Shown: one piece after another, positions 35,938-45,898 of the stretch
Numbering within the stretch: position 1 is the stretch's first letter
How the letters are laid out: the number at the start of each line of letters is the position of its first letter
NCBI RefSeq assembly: GCF_000299335.2
Contig: NZ_CP004387.1
Location: forward strand, 1,798,001 to 1,862,000
Origin: Isoalcanivorax pacificus W11-5
GTDB lineage: Bacteria; Pseudomonadota; Gammaproteobacteria; Pseudomonadales; Alcanivoracaceae
Reading direction: 5' to 3'
DNA length: 64,000 nucleotides
The notes under the pieces: model-generated
The model's input: the letters and a program-made list of their open reading frames with translations, nothing else
Database searches by the model: none
Told to the model about the DNA's origin: nothing
Translations under genes and position numbers: made by a program

Positions 35938-36747
35938 ATGGCACGTATCGCGCTGGGCGTGGAATACGACGGCAGCCGTTACCACGGCTGGCAGACCCAA
36001 CAGGTGGGCATCCGCACGGTACAGACCGAGGTAGAGCGCGCACTCGCGAAAGTCGCCAACCATCCGGTCAGCGTGTCCTGCGCTGGCCGTACCGATTCCG
36101 GTGTGCATGCCACTGGCCAGGTCATCCATTTCGATACGGACGCCGAGCGCAGCGAGCGCGGCTGGGTGTACGGCGCCAACAGCGCCTTGCCGGCGGACAT
36201 CGCGATCCGCTGGGCAAAGCCGGTCAGCACTGAATTCCACGCCCGGTTCGGGGCCGTGGCACGCCGCTACCGCTATGTGATCTACAACCACAGGATCCGG
36301 CCGGCCCTGTACAACCGCCAGCTGACCTGGAACTACCGGCCGCTGGATATCGAACGCATGCGGCAGGCGCTGCCGGCGCTGCGCGGCACACACGATTTCA
36401 CCTCCTATCGCGGCATTCACTGCCAGGCAAAGTCGCCGGTGAAGACGCTGCATCATCTCGAGCTGTTCCAGCGCGAACAGCTGATCGTGCTAGAGGCCGA
36501 GGCGAACGCCTTTCTCATGCACATGGTGCGCAACATCGCCGGTGTGCTGATGGCGATTGGTACCGGCAAGGCCGAACCCGGCTGGGCGGGGGAGGTGCTG
36601 GCCGCGCGTGACCGCCGCCTGGGCGGGGTGACCGCACCGCCGTACGGGCTGTATCTGGTGGGCGTGCGCTATGACCCGGTGTTCGAGTTGCCGGACGAAC
36701 CACTCGGGCCGCAGTGGCTGCCGGGCGAGCTGTCTGCCTGGCGCTGA
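35938..36747 (+). CDS. truA: tRNA pseudouridine(38-40) synthase
   Basis: TruA makes pseudouridine at positions 38-40 of the tRNA anticodon arm. The 269-residue protein has the family start (IALGVEYDGSRYHGWQTQ), the catalytic Asp in GRTDSGVHATGQV, the DFTSYRGIHCQAKSPVK block and FLMHMVRNIAGVLMAIGTG near the C-terminus. The length is standard. Its place after usg/fimV and before trpF agrees with both Pseudomonas and E. coli gene order. Confidence 0.97.
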   Translation: MARIALGVEYDGSRYHGWQTQQVGIRTVQTEVERALAKVANHPVSVSCAGRTDSGVHATGQVIHFDTDAERSERGWVYGANSALPADIAIRWAKPVSTEFHARFGAVARRYRYVIYNHRIRPALYNRQLTWNYRPLDIERMRQALPALRGTHDFTSYRGIHCQAKSPVKTLHHLELFQREQLIVLEAEANAFLMHMVRNIAGVLMAIGTGKAEPGWAGEVLAARDRRLGGVTAPPYGLYLVGVRYDPVFELPDEPLGPQWLPGELSAWR

Positions 36748-36876
36748 CATGCTGGCAGTGTGAGGCCCTGCGCGGCGACCGGATTTTTTGCTACCATGCC
36801 TGTTCACGCCTGAAACACTGACGCCGCCGCGACGCTGCGGCCTGCACTATCCGCTTCCCGGACCAGGAGACTTTCG

Positions 36877-37518
36877 TTGCGCACCCGCGTGAAGATATGC
36901 GGTATTACTCGCCCGGAAGACGGCCAGATGGCCGCCCGTGCCGGGGCCGATGCCATCGGGCTGGTGTTCTATGCACCCAGCCCCCGCAGCGTGCAACCGG
37001 CGCAGGCAGCGGCGATCTGTGCCGCGCTGCCGGCGTTTGTCACCAGCACCGGGCTGTTCGTGGACGCCCCGGCGGAGACCGTGCGTGCCACCCTGGACAG
37101 CGTGCCGCTGGACCTGCTGCAGTTTCACGGCGATGAATCACCGGCCTATTGCGCGTCGTTCGGGCGGCCCTGGATCAAGGCCCTGCGCGTGCGCGACGGC
37201 ATGGATCTGATCCAGGAGGCTGCTCGGTATGCCGGCGCCCGCGCGTTGCTGCTGGACACCTATGTGCCGGGCCTGCCGGGCGGCACCGGCGAGCGGTTCG
37301 ACTGGGCGCTGATCCCGTCGTCGTTGCCATTGCCGGTGGTGCTGGCCGGCGGGCTGGATGCCGGCAATGTGGCGCAGGCGGTGCAGCAGGTACGGCCCTG
37401 GGCCGTGGATGTGAGCGGGGGCGTGGAAGCGCACGATCCTGATACAGGCAAGCGATTGCCGGGAATCAAGTCAGCGGACGCCGTGGCGGCGCTGATGCAG
37501 CAATTGGCGCAGTGCTGA
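36877..37518 (+). CDS. trpF: Phosphoribosylanthranilate isomerase
   Basis: TrpF isomerises N-(5-phosphoribosyl)anthranilate in tryptophan synthesis. The 213-residue TIM-barrel protein has the catalytic Cys in [36 protein letters not shown], the LLLDTYVPG segment with catalytic Asp, and VDVSGGVE at the phosphate site. The start is TTG at 36877: AGGAG at 36864-36868 is 8 bases upstream, whereas the next candidate (GTG at 36889) would be about 20 bases away. The region before it contains TTTTTTGCTACCAT, a possible -10. Confidence 0.95.
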   Translation: MRTRVKICGITRPEDGQMAARAGADAIGLVFYAPSPRSVQPAQAAAICAALPAFVTSTGLFVDAPAETVRATLDSVPLDLLQFHGDESPAYCASFGRPWIKALRVRDGMDLIQEAARYAGARALLLDTYVPGLPGGTGERFDWALIPSSLPLPVVLAGGLDAGNVAQAVQQVRPWAVDVSGGVEAHDPDTGKRLPGIKSADAVAALMQQLAQC

Positions 37519-37588
37519 CGGTGTCAGCCTGACGACCAGGGGCCGGCGGACTCGACCGGCGGCCCGAGTCAACCGTGAGGAGTTGAAG

Positions 37589-38800
37589 GTGTCTGAACGT
37601 CCTGATTACGCAGCCTTCCCCGACGCCCGGGGGCATTTTGGTGCCTACGGCGGCCGCTTCGTCTCAGAAACCCTGATGGCGGCGCTGGAAGAACTGGAAT
37701 CCGTTTACCTGTCACTGCGCAATGACCCGGCCTTTCTGGCCGAGTTTGACCGCGACCTGGCCAATTATGTGGGCCGCCCTTCACCCTTGTACCTGGCCGA
37801 GCGATGGACCCGTGAGCTGGGTGGCGCGCAGATCTTCCTCAAGCGCGAAGACCTCAACCACACCGGCTCGCACAAAGTGAACAACACCATTGGCCAGGCG
37901 CTGCTCGCCAAGCGCATGGGCAAGCCGCGCGTGATCGCCGAAACCGGCGCCGGGCAGCATGGTGTGGCCACCGCGACGGTGGCGGCACGTCTGGGCCTGC
38001 AATGCCAGGTGTACATGGGTGCTGAAGACGTGGAGCGGCAAAAGCTCAACGTCTACCGCATGAAGCTGCTGGGTGCGGAAGTGATTCCGGTGACCTCCGG
38101 TTCCGCCACGCTGAAAGACGCCATGAACGAGGCGATGCGCGACTGGGTCACGAACGTCGACAATACGTTCTACATCATTGGCACCGTGGCCGGCCCGCAC
38201 CCGTACCCGATGATGGTGCGTGATTTCCACCGGGTGATCGGCCGCGAAGCGCGCGCGCAGCATCTGGAACAGACCGGTCGCCTGCCGGATGCGCTGGTTG
38301 CCTGTGTCGGTGGCGGCTCCAATGCCATTGGCCTGTTCCACCCGTTCCTGGAAGACGAAAGCGTCGCTTTCTATGGCGTTGAAGCCGGTGGCGATGGCGT
38401 CGAGACGGGCCGTCACGCAGCGCCGCTGGCCGCTGGCCGCCCCGGTGTGCTGCACGGCAACCGCACCTACCTGATGGAAGATGCCGACGGCCAGATCATC
38501 GAAACGCATTCGATTTCCGCCGGCCTGGATTATCCCGGCGTCGGCCCGGAACACGCCTGGTTGAAGGATATCGGCCGCGCCAACTATGTATCGGTGACCG
38601 ATACCGAAACCCTGGCGGCGTTCCGTGAACTGACGCTGGTGGAAGGCATCATGCCGGCACTGGAGTCCGCCCATGCGCTCGCCTATGCGCGCAAGCTGGC
38701 GCCGACGCTGGGCAAGGACCAGAGCATCATCGTCAATCTCTCCGGCCGTGGCGACAAAGACATTCACACTGTCGCCGCGCTCGATGGCATGAAAGTGTAA
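37589..38800 (+). CDS. trpB: Tryptophan synthase beta chain
   Basis: TrpB joins indole and serine to make tryptophan using pyridoxal phosphate. The 403-residue protein has [17 protein letters not shown], the PLP Lys in [33 protein letters not shown], the phosphate-binding VGGGSNAIG and [17 protein letters not shown] chose the GTG at 37589, six bases after GGAG; a TTG at 37583 is too close to the box. It lies 70 bases after trpF and 9 bases before trpA. In P. aeruginosa trpBA is at another locus, so this is a different arrangement. Confidence 0.97.
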   Translation: MSERPDYAAFPDARGHFGAYGGRFVSETLMAALEELESVYLSLRNDPAFLAEFDRDLANYVGRPSPLYLAERWTRELGGAQIFLKREDLNHTGSHKVNNTIGQALLAKRMGKPRVIAETGAGQHGVATATVAARLGLQCQVYMGAEDVERQKLNVYRMKLLGAEVIPVTSGSATLKDAMNEAMRDWVTNVDNTFYIIGTVAGPHPYPMMVRDFHRVIGREARAQHLEQTGRLPDALVACVGGGSNAIGLFHPFLEDESVAFYGVEAGGDGVETGRHAAPLAAGRPGVLHGNRTYLMEDADGQIIETHSISAGLDYPGVGPEHAWLKDIGRANYVSVTDTETLAAFRELTLVEGIMPALESAHALAYARKLAPTLGKDQSIIVNLSGRGDKDIHTVAALDGMKV

Positions 38801-38809
38801 GGAGCGGTC

Positions 38810-39619
38810 GTGAGTCGTATAGCAAGCTGTTTTGAAGCACTGGCAGCCCAGGGCCGTAAAGCGCTGATCCCGTTTGTCACCGCCGGTGACCCGCAACCGT
38901 CCGTGACGGTGCCGCTGATGCATGCCATGGTCGAGGCCGGTGCTGACGTGATCGAACTGGGCATGCCGTTCTCTGATCCGATGGCCGACGGCCCGGTGAT
39001 CCAGCTCGCCTGCGAGCGGTCACTGGCTGCCGGCACCACGCTGGAAAAAGTGCTGGCGATGGTGGCCGAGTTCCGCCGCCAGGACGACCGTACGCCGGTG
39101 GTGCTGATGGGCTACCTGAACCCGGTCGAGGCGATGGGTTACGAGACATTCGCCGCACGCGCCAGCGAAGCCGGCGTGGACGGCGTGCTGCTGGTGGACC
39201 TGCCGCCGGAAGAAACCGAACTGGTTGGCCCGCTGTTCCGCGCGCGCGGCCTGGACCAGGTGTTCCTGCTGGCACCGACCACCACCGAGGCACGCATGGC
39301 GCGCATCGCCGAGGCGGGCACTGGCTACCTCTACTATGTGTCGCTGAAGGGCGTGACCGGCTCGGCGACGCTGAATGTGGAGGAGGTGGCGGCCAAGGTG
39401 GAAACAATTCGCAAACATGCCAGATTGCCCATCGGGGTGGGCTTTGGTATCAAGGACGCAGCATCGGCCCGTGCCATTTCACGGGTGGCGGATGGCGTCG
39501 TGGTGGGCAGCGCGCTGGTACAGCGCATTGCTGATCATGCCGGCCAGCCGGACCAGATTCCGACACAGGTGGCCGCCTTGCTGGCCGAGATGCGCGCCGC
39601 CATGGACAAGAGCGACTGA
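38810..39619 (+). CDS. trpA: Tryptophan synthase alpha chain
   Basis: TrpA cleaves indole-3-glycerol phosphate to indole, which is channelled to TrpB. The 269-residue TIM barrel shows the catalytic Glu in [19 protein letters not shown], the Asp in [27 protein letters not shown] and [14 protein letters not shown]. The GTG start follows AAGGAG with correct spacing. It is 9 bases after trpB and two bases before accD, so accD is cotranscribed with trpBA. Confidence 0.97.
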   Translation: MSRIASCFEALAAQGRKALIPFVTAGDPQPSVTVPLMHAMVEAGADVIELGMPFSDPMADGPVIQLACERSLAAGTTLEKVLAMVAEFRRQDDRTPVVLMGYLNPVEAMGYETFAARASEAGVDGVLLVDLPPEETELVGPLFRARGLDQVFLLAPTTTEARMARIAEAGTGYLYYVSLKGVTGSATLNVEEVAAKVETIRKHARLPIGVGFGIKDAASARAISRVADGVVVGSALVQRIADHAGQPDQIPTQVAALLAEMRAAMDKSD

Positions 39620-39621
39620 GC

Positions 39622-40509
39622 ATGAGCAGTAATAGCTGGCTGGAGAAAATTCTACCGGCCATTCGCCGCAACGACGGCGAAGACCGTAAATCCACCGTGC
39701 CGGAAGGCCTGTGGCGCAAGTGCCCCCGCTGTGACGGCGTGCTGTACCTGCCGGAACTGGAGCGCAACATGGATGTGTGTCCCAAGTGTGGACACCATAT
39801 GCGGCTCAGGGCGCGCCGCCGGTTGAAGCTGTTCCTCGACGAAGGTGCGCAGGTGGAAATCGGTAACGACCTGGTGCCGGTGGACCGCCTGAAGTTCAAG
39901 GACTCGAAAAAGTACAAGGACCGCCTCACCGCCGCGCAGAAAGACACCGGCGAAGACGATGCGCTGATCGTGCTGCGCGGCAAGCTGCGCGACCTGCCGC
40001 TGGTGGCCTGTGCGTTCGAATTCAGTTTCATGGGTGGCTCCATGGGCTCGGTGGTCGGCGCGCGCTTTGTGCGCGCGGTGGACGTCTGTCTGGAGCGCAA
40101 CATCCCGTTGGTGTGCTTCGCTGCCAGTGGCGGGGCGCGGATGCAGGAAGCCCTGTTCTCGCTGATGCAGATGGCCAAGACCAGTGCCGCACTGCAGCGC
40201 ATGCGCGAAGCCGGGCTGCCGTTCATTTCCGTGCTGACCGATCCTGTCTACGGCGGGGTGTCTGCATCGCTGGCCATGCTGGGTGATGTGAACGTGGCCG
40301 AGCCGAACGCCCTGATCGGTTTTGCCGGCCCGCGCGTGATCGAACAGACCGTGCGGCAGAAATTGCCGGAAGGTTTCCAGCGCAGCGAATTCCTGCTGGA
40401 ACACGGCGCCATCGACATGATCGTGCACCGGCACGAGATGCGGGACACCCTGCATCGGTTGCTGGCCAGCATGATGCATGCGCCGATGGCGGAGCAGGCG
40501 GCAAGCTAA
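39622..40509 (+). CDS. accD: Acetyl-CoA carboxylase carboxyltransferase, beta subunit
   Basis: AccD with AccA forms the carboxyltransferase that makes malonyl-CoA, the first step of fatty acid synthesis. The 295-residue protein has the N-terminal four-Cys zinc ribbon (CPRC and CPKC 19 residues apart), [53 protein letters not shown] and [13 protein letters not shown]. The start lies 2 bases after the trpA stop. Its position upstream of folC is conserved in most gammaproteobacteria. Confidence 0.97.
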   Translation: MSSNSWLEKILPAIRRNDGEDRKSTVPEGLWRKCPRCDGVLYLPELERNMDVCPKCGHHMRLRARRRLKLFLDEGAQVEIGNDLVPVDRLKFKDSKKYKDRLTAAQKDTGEDDALIVLRGKLRDLPLVACAFEFSFMGGSMGSVVGARFVRAVDVCLERNIPLVCFAASGGARMQEALFSLMQMAKTSAALQRMREAGLPFISVLTDPVYGGVSASLAMLGDVNVAEPNALIGFAGPRVIEQTVRQKLPEGFQRSEFLLEHGAIDMIVHRHEMRDTLHRLLASMMHAPMAEQAAS

Positions 40510-40623
40510 AGCCTGTGAGGTGCGTCAGATGTCCGGGGCGGGGCATCTGACGCCCTGCCACTCCCGCACCCGTCCCATCCCCGGTATCATGCCGCCCATC
40601 CAACACATCCCGTGGCAGTGGCA

Positions 40624-41859
40624 ATGGCATCCTCCCTGGCCGACTGGCTGAGCTATATCGAATCCCTGCATCCCCGTGACATGGAACTGGGGCTGGCGCG
40701 TGTCGCGCAGGTGGCCCGGCGGCTGCAACTGTTGCCGTGGGCGGGCCGGGTCGTGACGGTGGCCGGCACCAACGGCAAGGGGTCGACGGTGGCGCTGCTG
40801 GATCATCTTGCCCGTGCCGGCGGCTGGCACACGGCGGTGTACACCTCGCCGCATATCCTGCGATTCAATGAACGGGTGCGCCTGGATGGCGTCGAAGTGA
40901 CGGACGAGGCGCTGGTGGCGGCCTTTGTGCAGGTCGAGGCCGCGCGCGAGGCAGAGCAGGTGCCGCTGACCTATTTCGAATTCACCACACTGGCTGCGCT
41001 GTGTGTGTTTCGCGCCGCCGCGCCGGACCTGCTGATTCTGGAAGTCGGGTTGGGCGGCCGCCTGGATGCCGTGAACATCATCGATGCGGACGTGGCCGTG
41101 ATCACCTCGGTCGGGCTGGACCACACCGACTGGCTGGGCGACACCCGCGACGCCATCGCCACCGAGAAAGCGGGGATTCGACGCACCGGGCGGCCGCTGC
41201 TGTATGGCGAAGAGGACATGCCGCCGGTGGTGGCGACACTGGCCGAACAGGACCGGGTGCCGTTGCTGCGCGGCGGGCGCGATTTTGGCAGCGATGCGCG
41301 TGGCCTGTTCTGGCAGGGCAGTGGCCCGCAGCCATTGCCGCCGGTGTCGCTGGGTGAAGACAATCTGGCCACGGCCGCGCAGGCACTGGCGCTGCTGGGA
41401 CAGCCTCCGGCCCCGGCACACCTGGCGACGGCCGCGACACTGCAACTGGCGGGCCGCTGCCAGCATCTGCTGCGGCAGGGCGTGGACTGGTATCTGGACG
41501 TGGGCCATAACCGCGAAGCGCTGGCCCGCTTTTTGCGCCGTGCACCGGCAGCGCGAGGTGGCCGTACCCTGGCAGTGTGCGCCATGCTCGGCGACAAGCC
41601 GGTGGCGGCGCTGGCACCGTTTGCCCCGGTGGTAGAACAATGGTGGCTGGCCGACCTGGACGGTTACCGTGCCGGCACGGCCGCCCGGCTGGCCGACGCC
41701 CTGCCGGGCGCAGCGGTAAGCTGCCACGCCAGCGTGGCTGACGCTGTGCGGGCGGCGCGCAACACGGCCGGCCCCGGTGACCGGGTGCTGGTATTCGGTT
41801 CCTTCTATACTGTGGCGGATGCCCAGACGGTACTCATGGCCGAGGTGACAGGTGGATAA
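40624..41859 (+). CDS. folC: Folylpolyglutamate / dihydrofolate synthase
   Basis: FolC adds glutamate to dihydropteroate and to folates. The ~411-residue Mur-ligase-family protein has LADWLSYIESLHPRDMELGL, the P-loop VAGTNGKGSTVALL, SPHILRFNERVRLDG, LEVGLGGRLDAVN and LDHTDWLGDTRDAIA. No clear ribosome-binding site precedes the start; I favour the ATG at 40624, with GTGs at 40612 and 40618 as alternatives. Its end overlaps dedD by eight bases. Confidence 0.93.
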   Translation: MASSLADWLSYIESLHPRDMELGLARVAQVARRLQLLPWAGRVVTVAGTNGKGSTVALLDHLARAGGWHTAVYTSPHILRFNERVRLDGVEVTDEALVAAFVQVEAAREAEQVPLTYFEFTTLAALCVFRAAAPDLLILEVGLGGRLDAVNIIDADVAVITSVGLDHTDWLGDTRDAIATEKAGIRRTGRPLLYGEEDMPPVVATLAEQDRVPLLRGGRDFGSDARGLFWQGSGPQPLPPVSLGEDNLATAAQALALLGQPPAPAHLATAATLQLAGRCQHLLRQGVDWYLDVGHNREALARFLRRAPAARGGRTLAVCAMLGDKPVAALAPFAPVVEQWWLADLDGYRAGTAARLADALPGAAVSCHASVADAVRAARNTAGPGDRVLVFGSFYTVADAQTVLMAEVTGG

Positions 41860-42457
41860 ACAGCTCAAGCAACGCATCATCGGTGGTCTGCTCCTGCTGT
41901 TGCTGGCAGCCATCATCACACCGCTGTTGTTGCGCACGCCGGAAGAGGTGCGCGTGGCCCTGGACATGAGCATTCCGCCGCCGCCCACCTTGCCACAGAT
42001 GGCGATCGAGCCGGTGGTGGATCAGGCCGAGCAGGAGATGGCCCTGGCCGAGATCGAACAGGATCGCGATACCGTGCGCCGGGCAGGCGAGGACTATGAC
42101 CAGCGCGAGCGGGATGCCGGGGCGCCTGCAGCGCAGCCGGTGACAGAGGTTCCTGCGCAGGCGCCGCCCGCCGTCACCGAAGCACCCGCCGCGCGTCAGG
42201 ACCCGCCGCCGTTGACAGGCTGGGCGGTGCAGGTGGGCAGCTACAGCAGCGCCGACAGCGCTGGCGGCCAGGCGCAGCAATTGCGTGATGCCGGCTACCG
42301 CGCCTTCACCCGCACGGTGGAGCAGGGTGGGCAGACATTGCACCGGGTGTTTGCCGGCCCTGAGCTTGACCGCGATGCTGCGGTGGCGCTGCGTGAAAGA
42401 CTGGCCAGCGACGCCGACCTGCGTTTGCAGGGGCTGGTGGTGTCGCTGGCGCCCTGA
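41852..42457 (+). CDS. dedD: SPOR-domain protein, DedD-like
   Basis: A 201-residue bitopic membrane protein: a short cytoplasmic start (MDKQLKQR), one membrane helix (IIGGLLLLLLAAIITPLLL), a Pro/Glu/Ala-rich periplasmic linker and a C-terminal SPOR domain (GWAVQVGSYSSADSAGGQ onward). SPOR domains bind denuded glycan strands at the division septum; E. coli DedD assists septal cell-wall synthesis. The folC-dedD-cvpA-purF order is the same as in E. coli. The GTG start lies inside folC behind GAGG, so translation is coupled. Confidence 0.9.
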   Translation: MDKQLKQRIIGGLLLLLLAAIITPLLLRTPEEVRVALDMSIPPPPTLPQMAIEPVVDQAEQEMALAEIEQDRDTVRRAGEDYDQRERDAGAPAAQPVTEVPAQAPPAVTEAPAARQDPPPLTGWAVQVGSYSSADSAGGQAQQLRDAGYRAFTRTVEQGGQTLHRVFAGPELDRDAAVALRERLASDADLRLQGLVVSLAP

Positions 42458-42587
42458 CGGCCAGGGCGGACATGGCAGATCAGCCACGCCGTCAGCACAG
42501 GCGGTTTATCGCATTGATTGGCTCACGCCGGTGGAACAGAGCACAGGCGCTCTGCTACCATGCGCGTCCTCATCCTGTGGTGCGGAT

Positions 42588-43085
42588 ATGAACCTCGCAG
42601 ACGGCGCGATCCTGTTCATTATTGCCGTGTCGGCGCTGATCAGTGTCCGGCGCGGGTTCATGCGCGAAGCCTTTTCCCTGGTCACCTGGGTGGCCGCCTT
42701 TGTTGTTGCCCGGCTGTTCGGCCCTGGCCTTGAAGTCATGCTGGAAGCCTCCATTGAGACGCCCAGTGTGCGCATGGCGGTGGCGTTCGGGTTGTTGTTC
42801 GCCGGCACACTGATTGTCGGCGCCCTGATCAGCCACCTGCTGGGTGAGTTGATCCGGGTCACCGGACTCAGCGGCACCGACCGTCTGCTGGGGATGGTGT
42901 TCGGTGCAGTACGCGGTATCGTGCTGGTGATCGTGCTGGTGGTCCTGGCCGCGCCGATCTTCACCGACGATGCCTGGTGGCAGCAGTCAGTGCTGGTGCC
43001 GCAGTTTGCAATGATGGAAGACTGGTCACGACAGGTGGCCGGAGAATTTATAGCGTTCGTCCTGAATGTTGGCAGTCAACCCTAA
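42588..43085 (+). CDS. cvpA: CvpA family protein
   Basis: A 165-residue inner-membrane protein with four hydrophobic segments (AILFIIAVSALISVRRGF, SLVTWVAAFVVARLF, MAVAFGLLFAGTLIVGALI, GIVLVIVLVVLAAPIF). It has the family motif GLSGTDRLLGMVFGAVRG. In E. coli CvpA is needed for colicin V export and bile tolerance; its biochemical role is not settled. It precedes purF, as in many gammaproteobacteria. The ATG at 42588 has a weak ribosome-binding site; TACCAT at 42556-42561 may be a -10 element. Confidence 0.92.
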   Translation: MNLADGAILFIIAVSALISVRRGFMREAFSLVTWVAAFVVARLFGPGLEVMLEASIETPSVRMAVAFGLLFAGTLIVGALISHLLGELIRVTGLSGTDRLLGMVFGAVRGIVLVIVLVVLAAPIFTDDAWWQQSVLVPQFAMMEDWSRQVAGEFIAFVLNVGSQP

Positions 43086-43103
43086 CGTAACGAGGAACCG
43101 AGC

Positions 43104-44633
43104 ATGTGCGGCATAGTGGGCATAGTCGGGCACTCCAATGTGAACCAGAGCATCTATGATGCCCTGACCGTTCTCCAGCATCGTGGCCAGGATGCCGCGG
43201 GTATCGTCACCTGCGATGGAGACCGCCTGTTCCTGCGCAAGGACAACGGCATGGTGCGTGACGTGTTCCGGACCCGGCACATGCGTCGCCTGGTCGGCAA
43301 CATGGGCATCGGCCATGTGCGCTATCCCACGGCGGGCAGTTCCAGTTCGGCGGAGGCGCAGCCGTTCTACGTCAACTCGCCATACGGCATCACGCTGGCC
43401 CACAACGGCAACCTGACCAACTCTGCCGCGCTGGCCGAGGACATCTTCCGTGCCGATTTGCGCCACATCAACACCACATCGGATTCCGAAGTGCTGCTGA
43501 ATGTGTTCGCGCATGAGCTGCAGACCCTGGGCAAGCTGATGCCGCAACCGGAAGACATCTTCTCCGCCGTGCGCCGCGTGCATGAGCGCGTCGAAGGCGC
43601 CTACGCCGTGGTGGCGATGATCACCGGCTATGGCATCCTCGCGTTTCGCGATCCGTACGGCGTGCGTCCGGTGTGTTTCGGCAAGCGCGAAACCGACAAG
43701 GGCACTGAATACATGGTGGCCTCCGAGAGCGTGGCCCTGTCCGGGCTGGGCTTCCATCTGGAGCGCGACCTGGCACCGGGCGAGGCGATCTACATCACCT
43801 CCCAGGGTGAGATCTTCACCCAGCAGTGCGCCGACAATCCGCGCCTGAACCCCTGCATTTTCGAACACGTCTACCTGGCGCGGCCGGATTCCATCATTGA
43901 TGACATTTCCGTCTACAAGGCGCGCCTGCGCATGGGCGAGAAACTGGCGGAGAAACTGCTGCGCGAATGGCCGGACCACGACATCGACGTGGTGATCCCG
44001 ATCCCGGACACCAGCCGCACTTCGGCGCTGCAACTGGCCAACACGCTGGATGTGAAATTCCGCGAAGGCTTCATCAAAAACCGCTACATCGGCCGTACCT
44101 TCATCATGCCGGGCCAGCAGCAGCGCAAGAAATCCGTGCGCCAGAAGCTCAACGCCATCGAGCTGGAGTTCTCCGGCAAAAACGTGTTGCTGGTGGACGA
44201 TTCCATCGTGCGCGGTACCACCTGCAACGAGATCATCCAGATGGCCCGCGAGGCCGGCGCCAACAAGGTGTACTTTGCCTCCGCCGCGCCGCCGGTGCAG
44301 TTCCCGAACGTGTACGGTATCGACATGCCGGCCGCCAACGAGCTGATTGCCCACGGCCGCAGCGTGGAAGAGATCTGCGCACTGATCGGCGCCGACAAGC
44401 TGATCTACCAGGATCTGCAGGACCTGGTCGATGCCTGTCGCGAGGGCAACCCGGCCATCGAGCAGTTCGAGTGCTCGGTATTTGACGGCAACTACGTGGC
44501 AGGCAATATTAGCCGGGACTATCTCGACTACCTTGAGCGCCTGCGCAACGATGCCTCCAAGCACAAGCGTGACCGCGAGCGCGCCGCCGCACTGGCTGAA
44601 AACGGTATCATCGATCTGCATAACGCGGAGTAG
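43104..44633 (+). CDS. purF: Amidophosphoribosyltransferase
   Basis: PurF makes 5-phosphoribosylamine from PRPP and glutamine, the first committed step of purine synthesis. The 509-residue protein begins MCGIVGIVG, exposing the catalytic Cys after Met removal. It has the glutaminase landmarks [13 protein letters not shown] and LAHNGNLTN, and the phosphoribosyltransferase signature [19 protein letters not shown] precedes the ATG. It lies 18 bases after cvpA and 44 bases before metZ. Confidence 0.98.
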   Translation: MCGIVGIVGHSNVNQSIYDALTVLQHRGQDAAGIVTCDGDRLFLRKDNGMVRDVFRTRHMRRLVGNMGIGHVRYPTAGSSSSAEAQPFYVNSPYGITLAHNGNLTNSAALAEDIFRADLRHINTTSDSEVLLNVFAHELQTLGKLMPQPEDIFSAVRRVHERVEGAYAVVAMITGYGILAFRDPYGVRPVCFGKRETDKGTEYMVASESVALSGLGFHLERDLAPGEAIYITSQGEIFTQQCADNPRLNPCIFEHVYLARPDSIIDDISVYKARLRMGEKLAEKLLREWPDHDIDVVIPIPDTSRTSALQLANTLDVKFREGFIKNRYIGRTFIMPGQQQRKKSVRQKLNAIELEFSGKNVLLVDDSIVRGTTCNEIIQMAREAGANKVYFASAAPPVQFPNVYGIDMPAANELIAHGRSVEEICALIGADKLIYQDLQDLVDACREGNPAIEQFECSVFDGNYVAGNISRDYLDYLERLRNDASKHKRDRERAAALAENGIIDLHNAE

Positions 44634-44677
44634 CCGTACCACGGACAGCGCATCACTGAGAGAAAGGAACAGCAGGC

Positions 44678-45898
44678 ATGAGTGAACGGCAGTTGCCGGA
44701 CGATCTGAGTATAGAAACCCTCGCCATCCGTGCCGCCGAGTTGCGCACCGGCGAGATGACCCACTCAGAGCCGCTGTTCCTGACCTCCAGCTTCGTCTAC
44801 GAGAACGCGGCGCAGGCCGCCGCGCGCTTCGCCGGCGACGAGCCGGGCAACGTCTATTCGCGCTTCACCAACCCGACCGTGTCGATCTTCGAGCAGCGCC
44901 TGGCGGCGATGGAAGGCGGCGAGCGCTGCGTGGCGTTCGCCTCCGGCATGGCGGCGATCACCTCCACTTTTCTGGCACTGCTGAAACCGGGTGATCACAT
45001 CGTCAGTTCGCGCGGCGTGTTCGGCACCACCAATGTGGTCTATGAAAAGTACCTGAAGAAATTCGGTATCGAGACGACGCTGGTGGACCTGACCGATCTC
45101 GACGCCTGGCGTGCCGCCGTGCGGCCGGAAACCCGTTTCCTGTACCTGGAAACGCCGTCCAATCCGCTGGCCGAGGTGGGCGATATCCGCGCGCTGGCCG
45201 AACTGGCCCACGCCCATGACGCGCAACTGATCGTCGACAACTGCTTCTGCTCACCGGCACTGCAACAGCCGCTGGCGCTGGGCGCGGACCTGGTCATCCA
45301 CAGCGCGACCAAGTACCTCGACGGCCAGGGCCGTTGCCTGGGTGGCGCGGTGGTGGGCCCGAAGACGACACTGGACGATATCTACGGCTTCCTGCGCTCC
45401 ACCGGCGCCACCATGAGCGCCTTCAATGCCTGGGTGTTCATCAAGGGGCTGGAAACCCTGTCCCTGCGCATGAAAGCGCACTCGGACAATGCCCAGGCGC
45501 TGGCCGACTGGCTGGTACAGCGGCCGGGCATTGCCCGGGTGCATTACGCCGGCCTCAAGGACCACCCGCAACATGCGCTGGCGAAGCAGCAGCAGAGTGG
45601 CTTCGGCGGTGTGCTGTCCATCGAGGTGGAAGACAGCGCCGGTGCACGCGACCGGCAGGCGGCTTGGCGCTTTATCGATGCCACCCGGCTGGTGTCGATT
45701 ACCGCCAACCTGGGCGATGTGAAAACCACCATCACCCATCCGGCCACGACCACCCATGGCCGGGTCAGCGCGGAAGAAAAACAGCGCTCGGGCATCACCG
45801 AAAACCTGATCCGCATTGCGGTCGGCCTGGAAGGCCTGGCCGACCTGAAAGCCGACATGGCCCGTGGGATTACCGCACTCGGCCATTTGGTGCGCTGA
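44678..45898 (+). CDS. metZ: O-succinylhomoserine sulfhydrylase
   Basis: MetZ makes homocysteine directly from O-succinylhomoserine and sulfide in methionine synthesis. The 406-residue Cys/Met-metabolism PLP enzyme has SSFVYENAAQAAARFAG, YSRFTNPTVSIFEQRLA, FASGMAAITSTFLAL, the PLP Asp in VDNCFCSPALQQPL and the PLP Lys in IHSATKYLDGQGR. Placement directly after purF matches P. aeruginosa metZ (PA3107), which favours MetZ over cystathionine synthase/lyase. Its TGA overlaps the ATG of the MoxR gene by one base. Confidence 0.94.
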   Translation: MSERQLPDDLSIETLAIRAAELRTGEMTHSEPLFLTSSFVYENAAQAAARFAGDEPGNVYSRFTNPTVSIFEQRLAAMEGGERCVAFASGMAAITSTFLALLKPGDHIVSSRGVFGTTNVVYEKYLKKFGIETTLVDLTDLDAWRAAVRPETRFLYLETPSNPLAEVGDIRALAELAHAHDAQLIVDNCFCSPALQQPLALGADLVIHSATKYLDGQGRCLGGAVVGPKTTLDDIYGFLRSTGATMSAFNAWVFIKGLETLSLRMKAHSDNAQALADWLVQRPGIARVHYAGLKDHPQHALAKQQQSGFGGVLSIEVEDSAGARDRQAAWRFIDATRLVSITANLGDVKTTITHPATTTHGRVSAEEKQRSGITENLIRIAVGLEGLADLKADMARGITALGHLVR

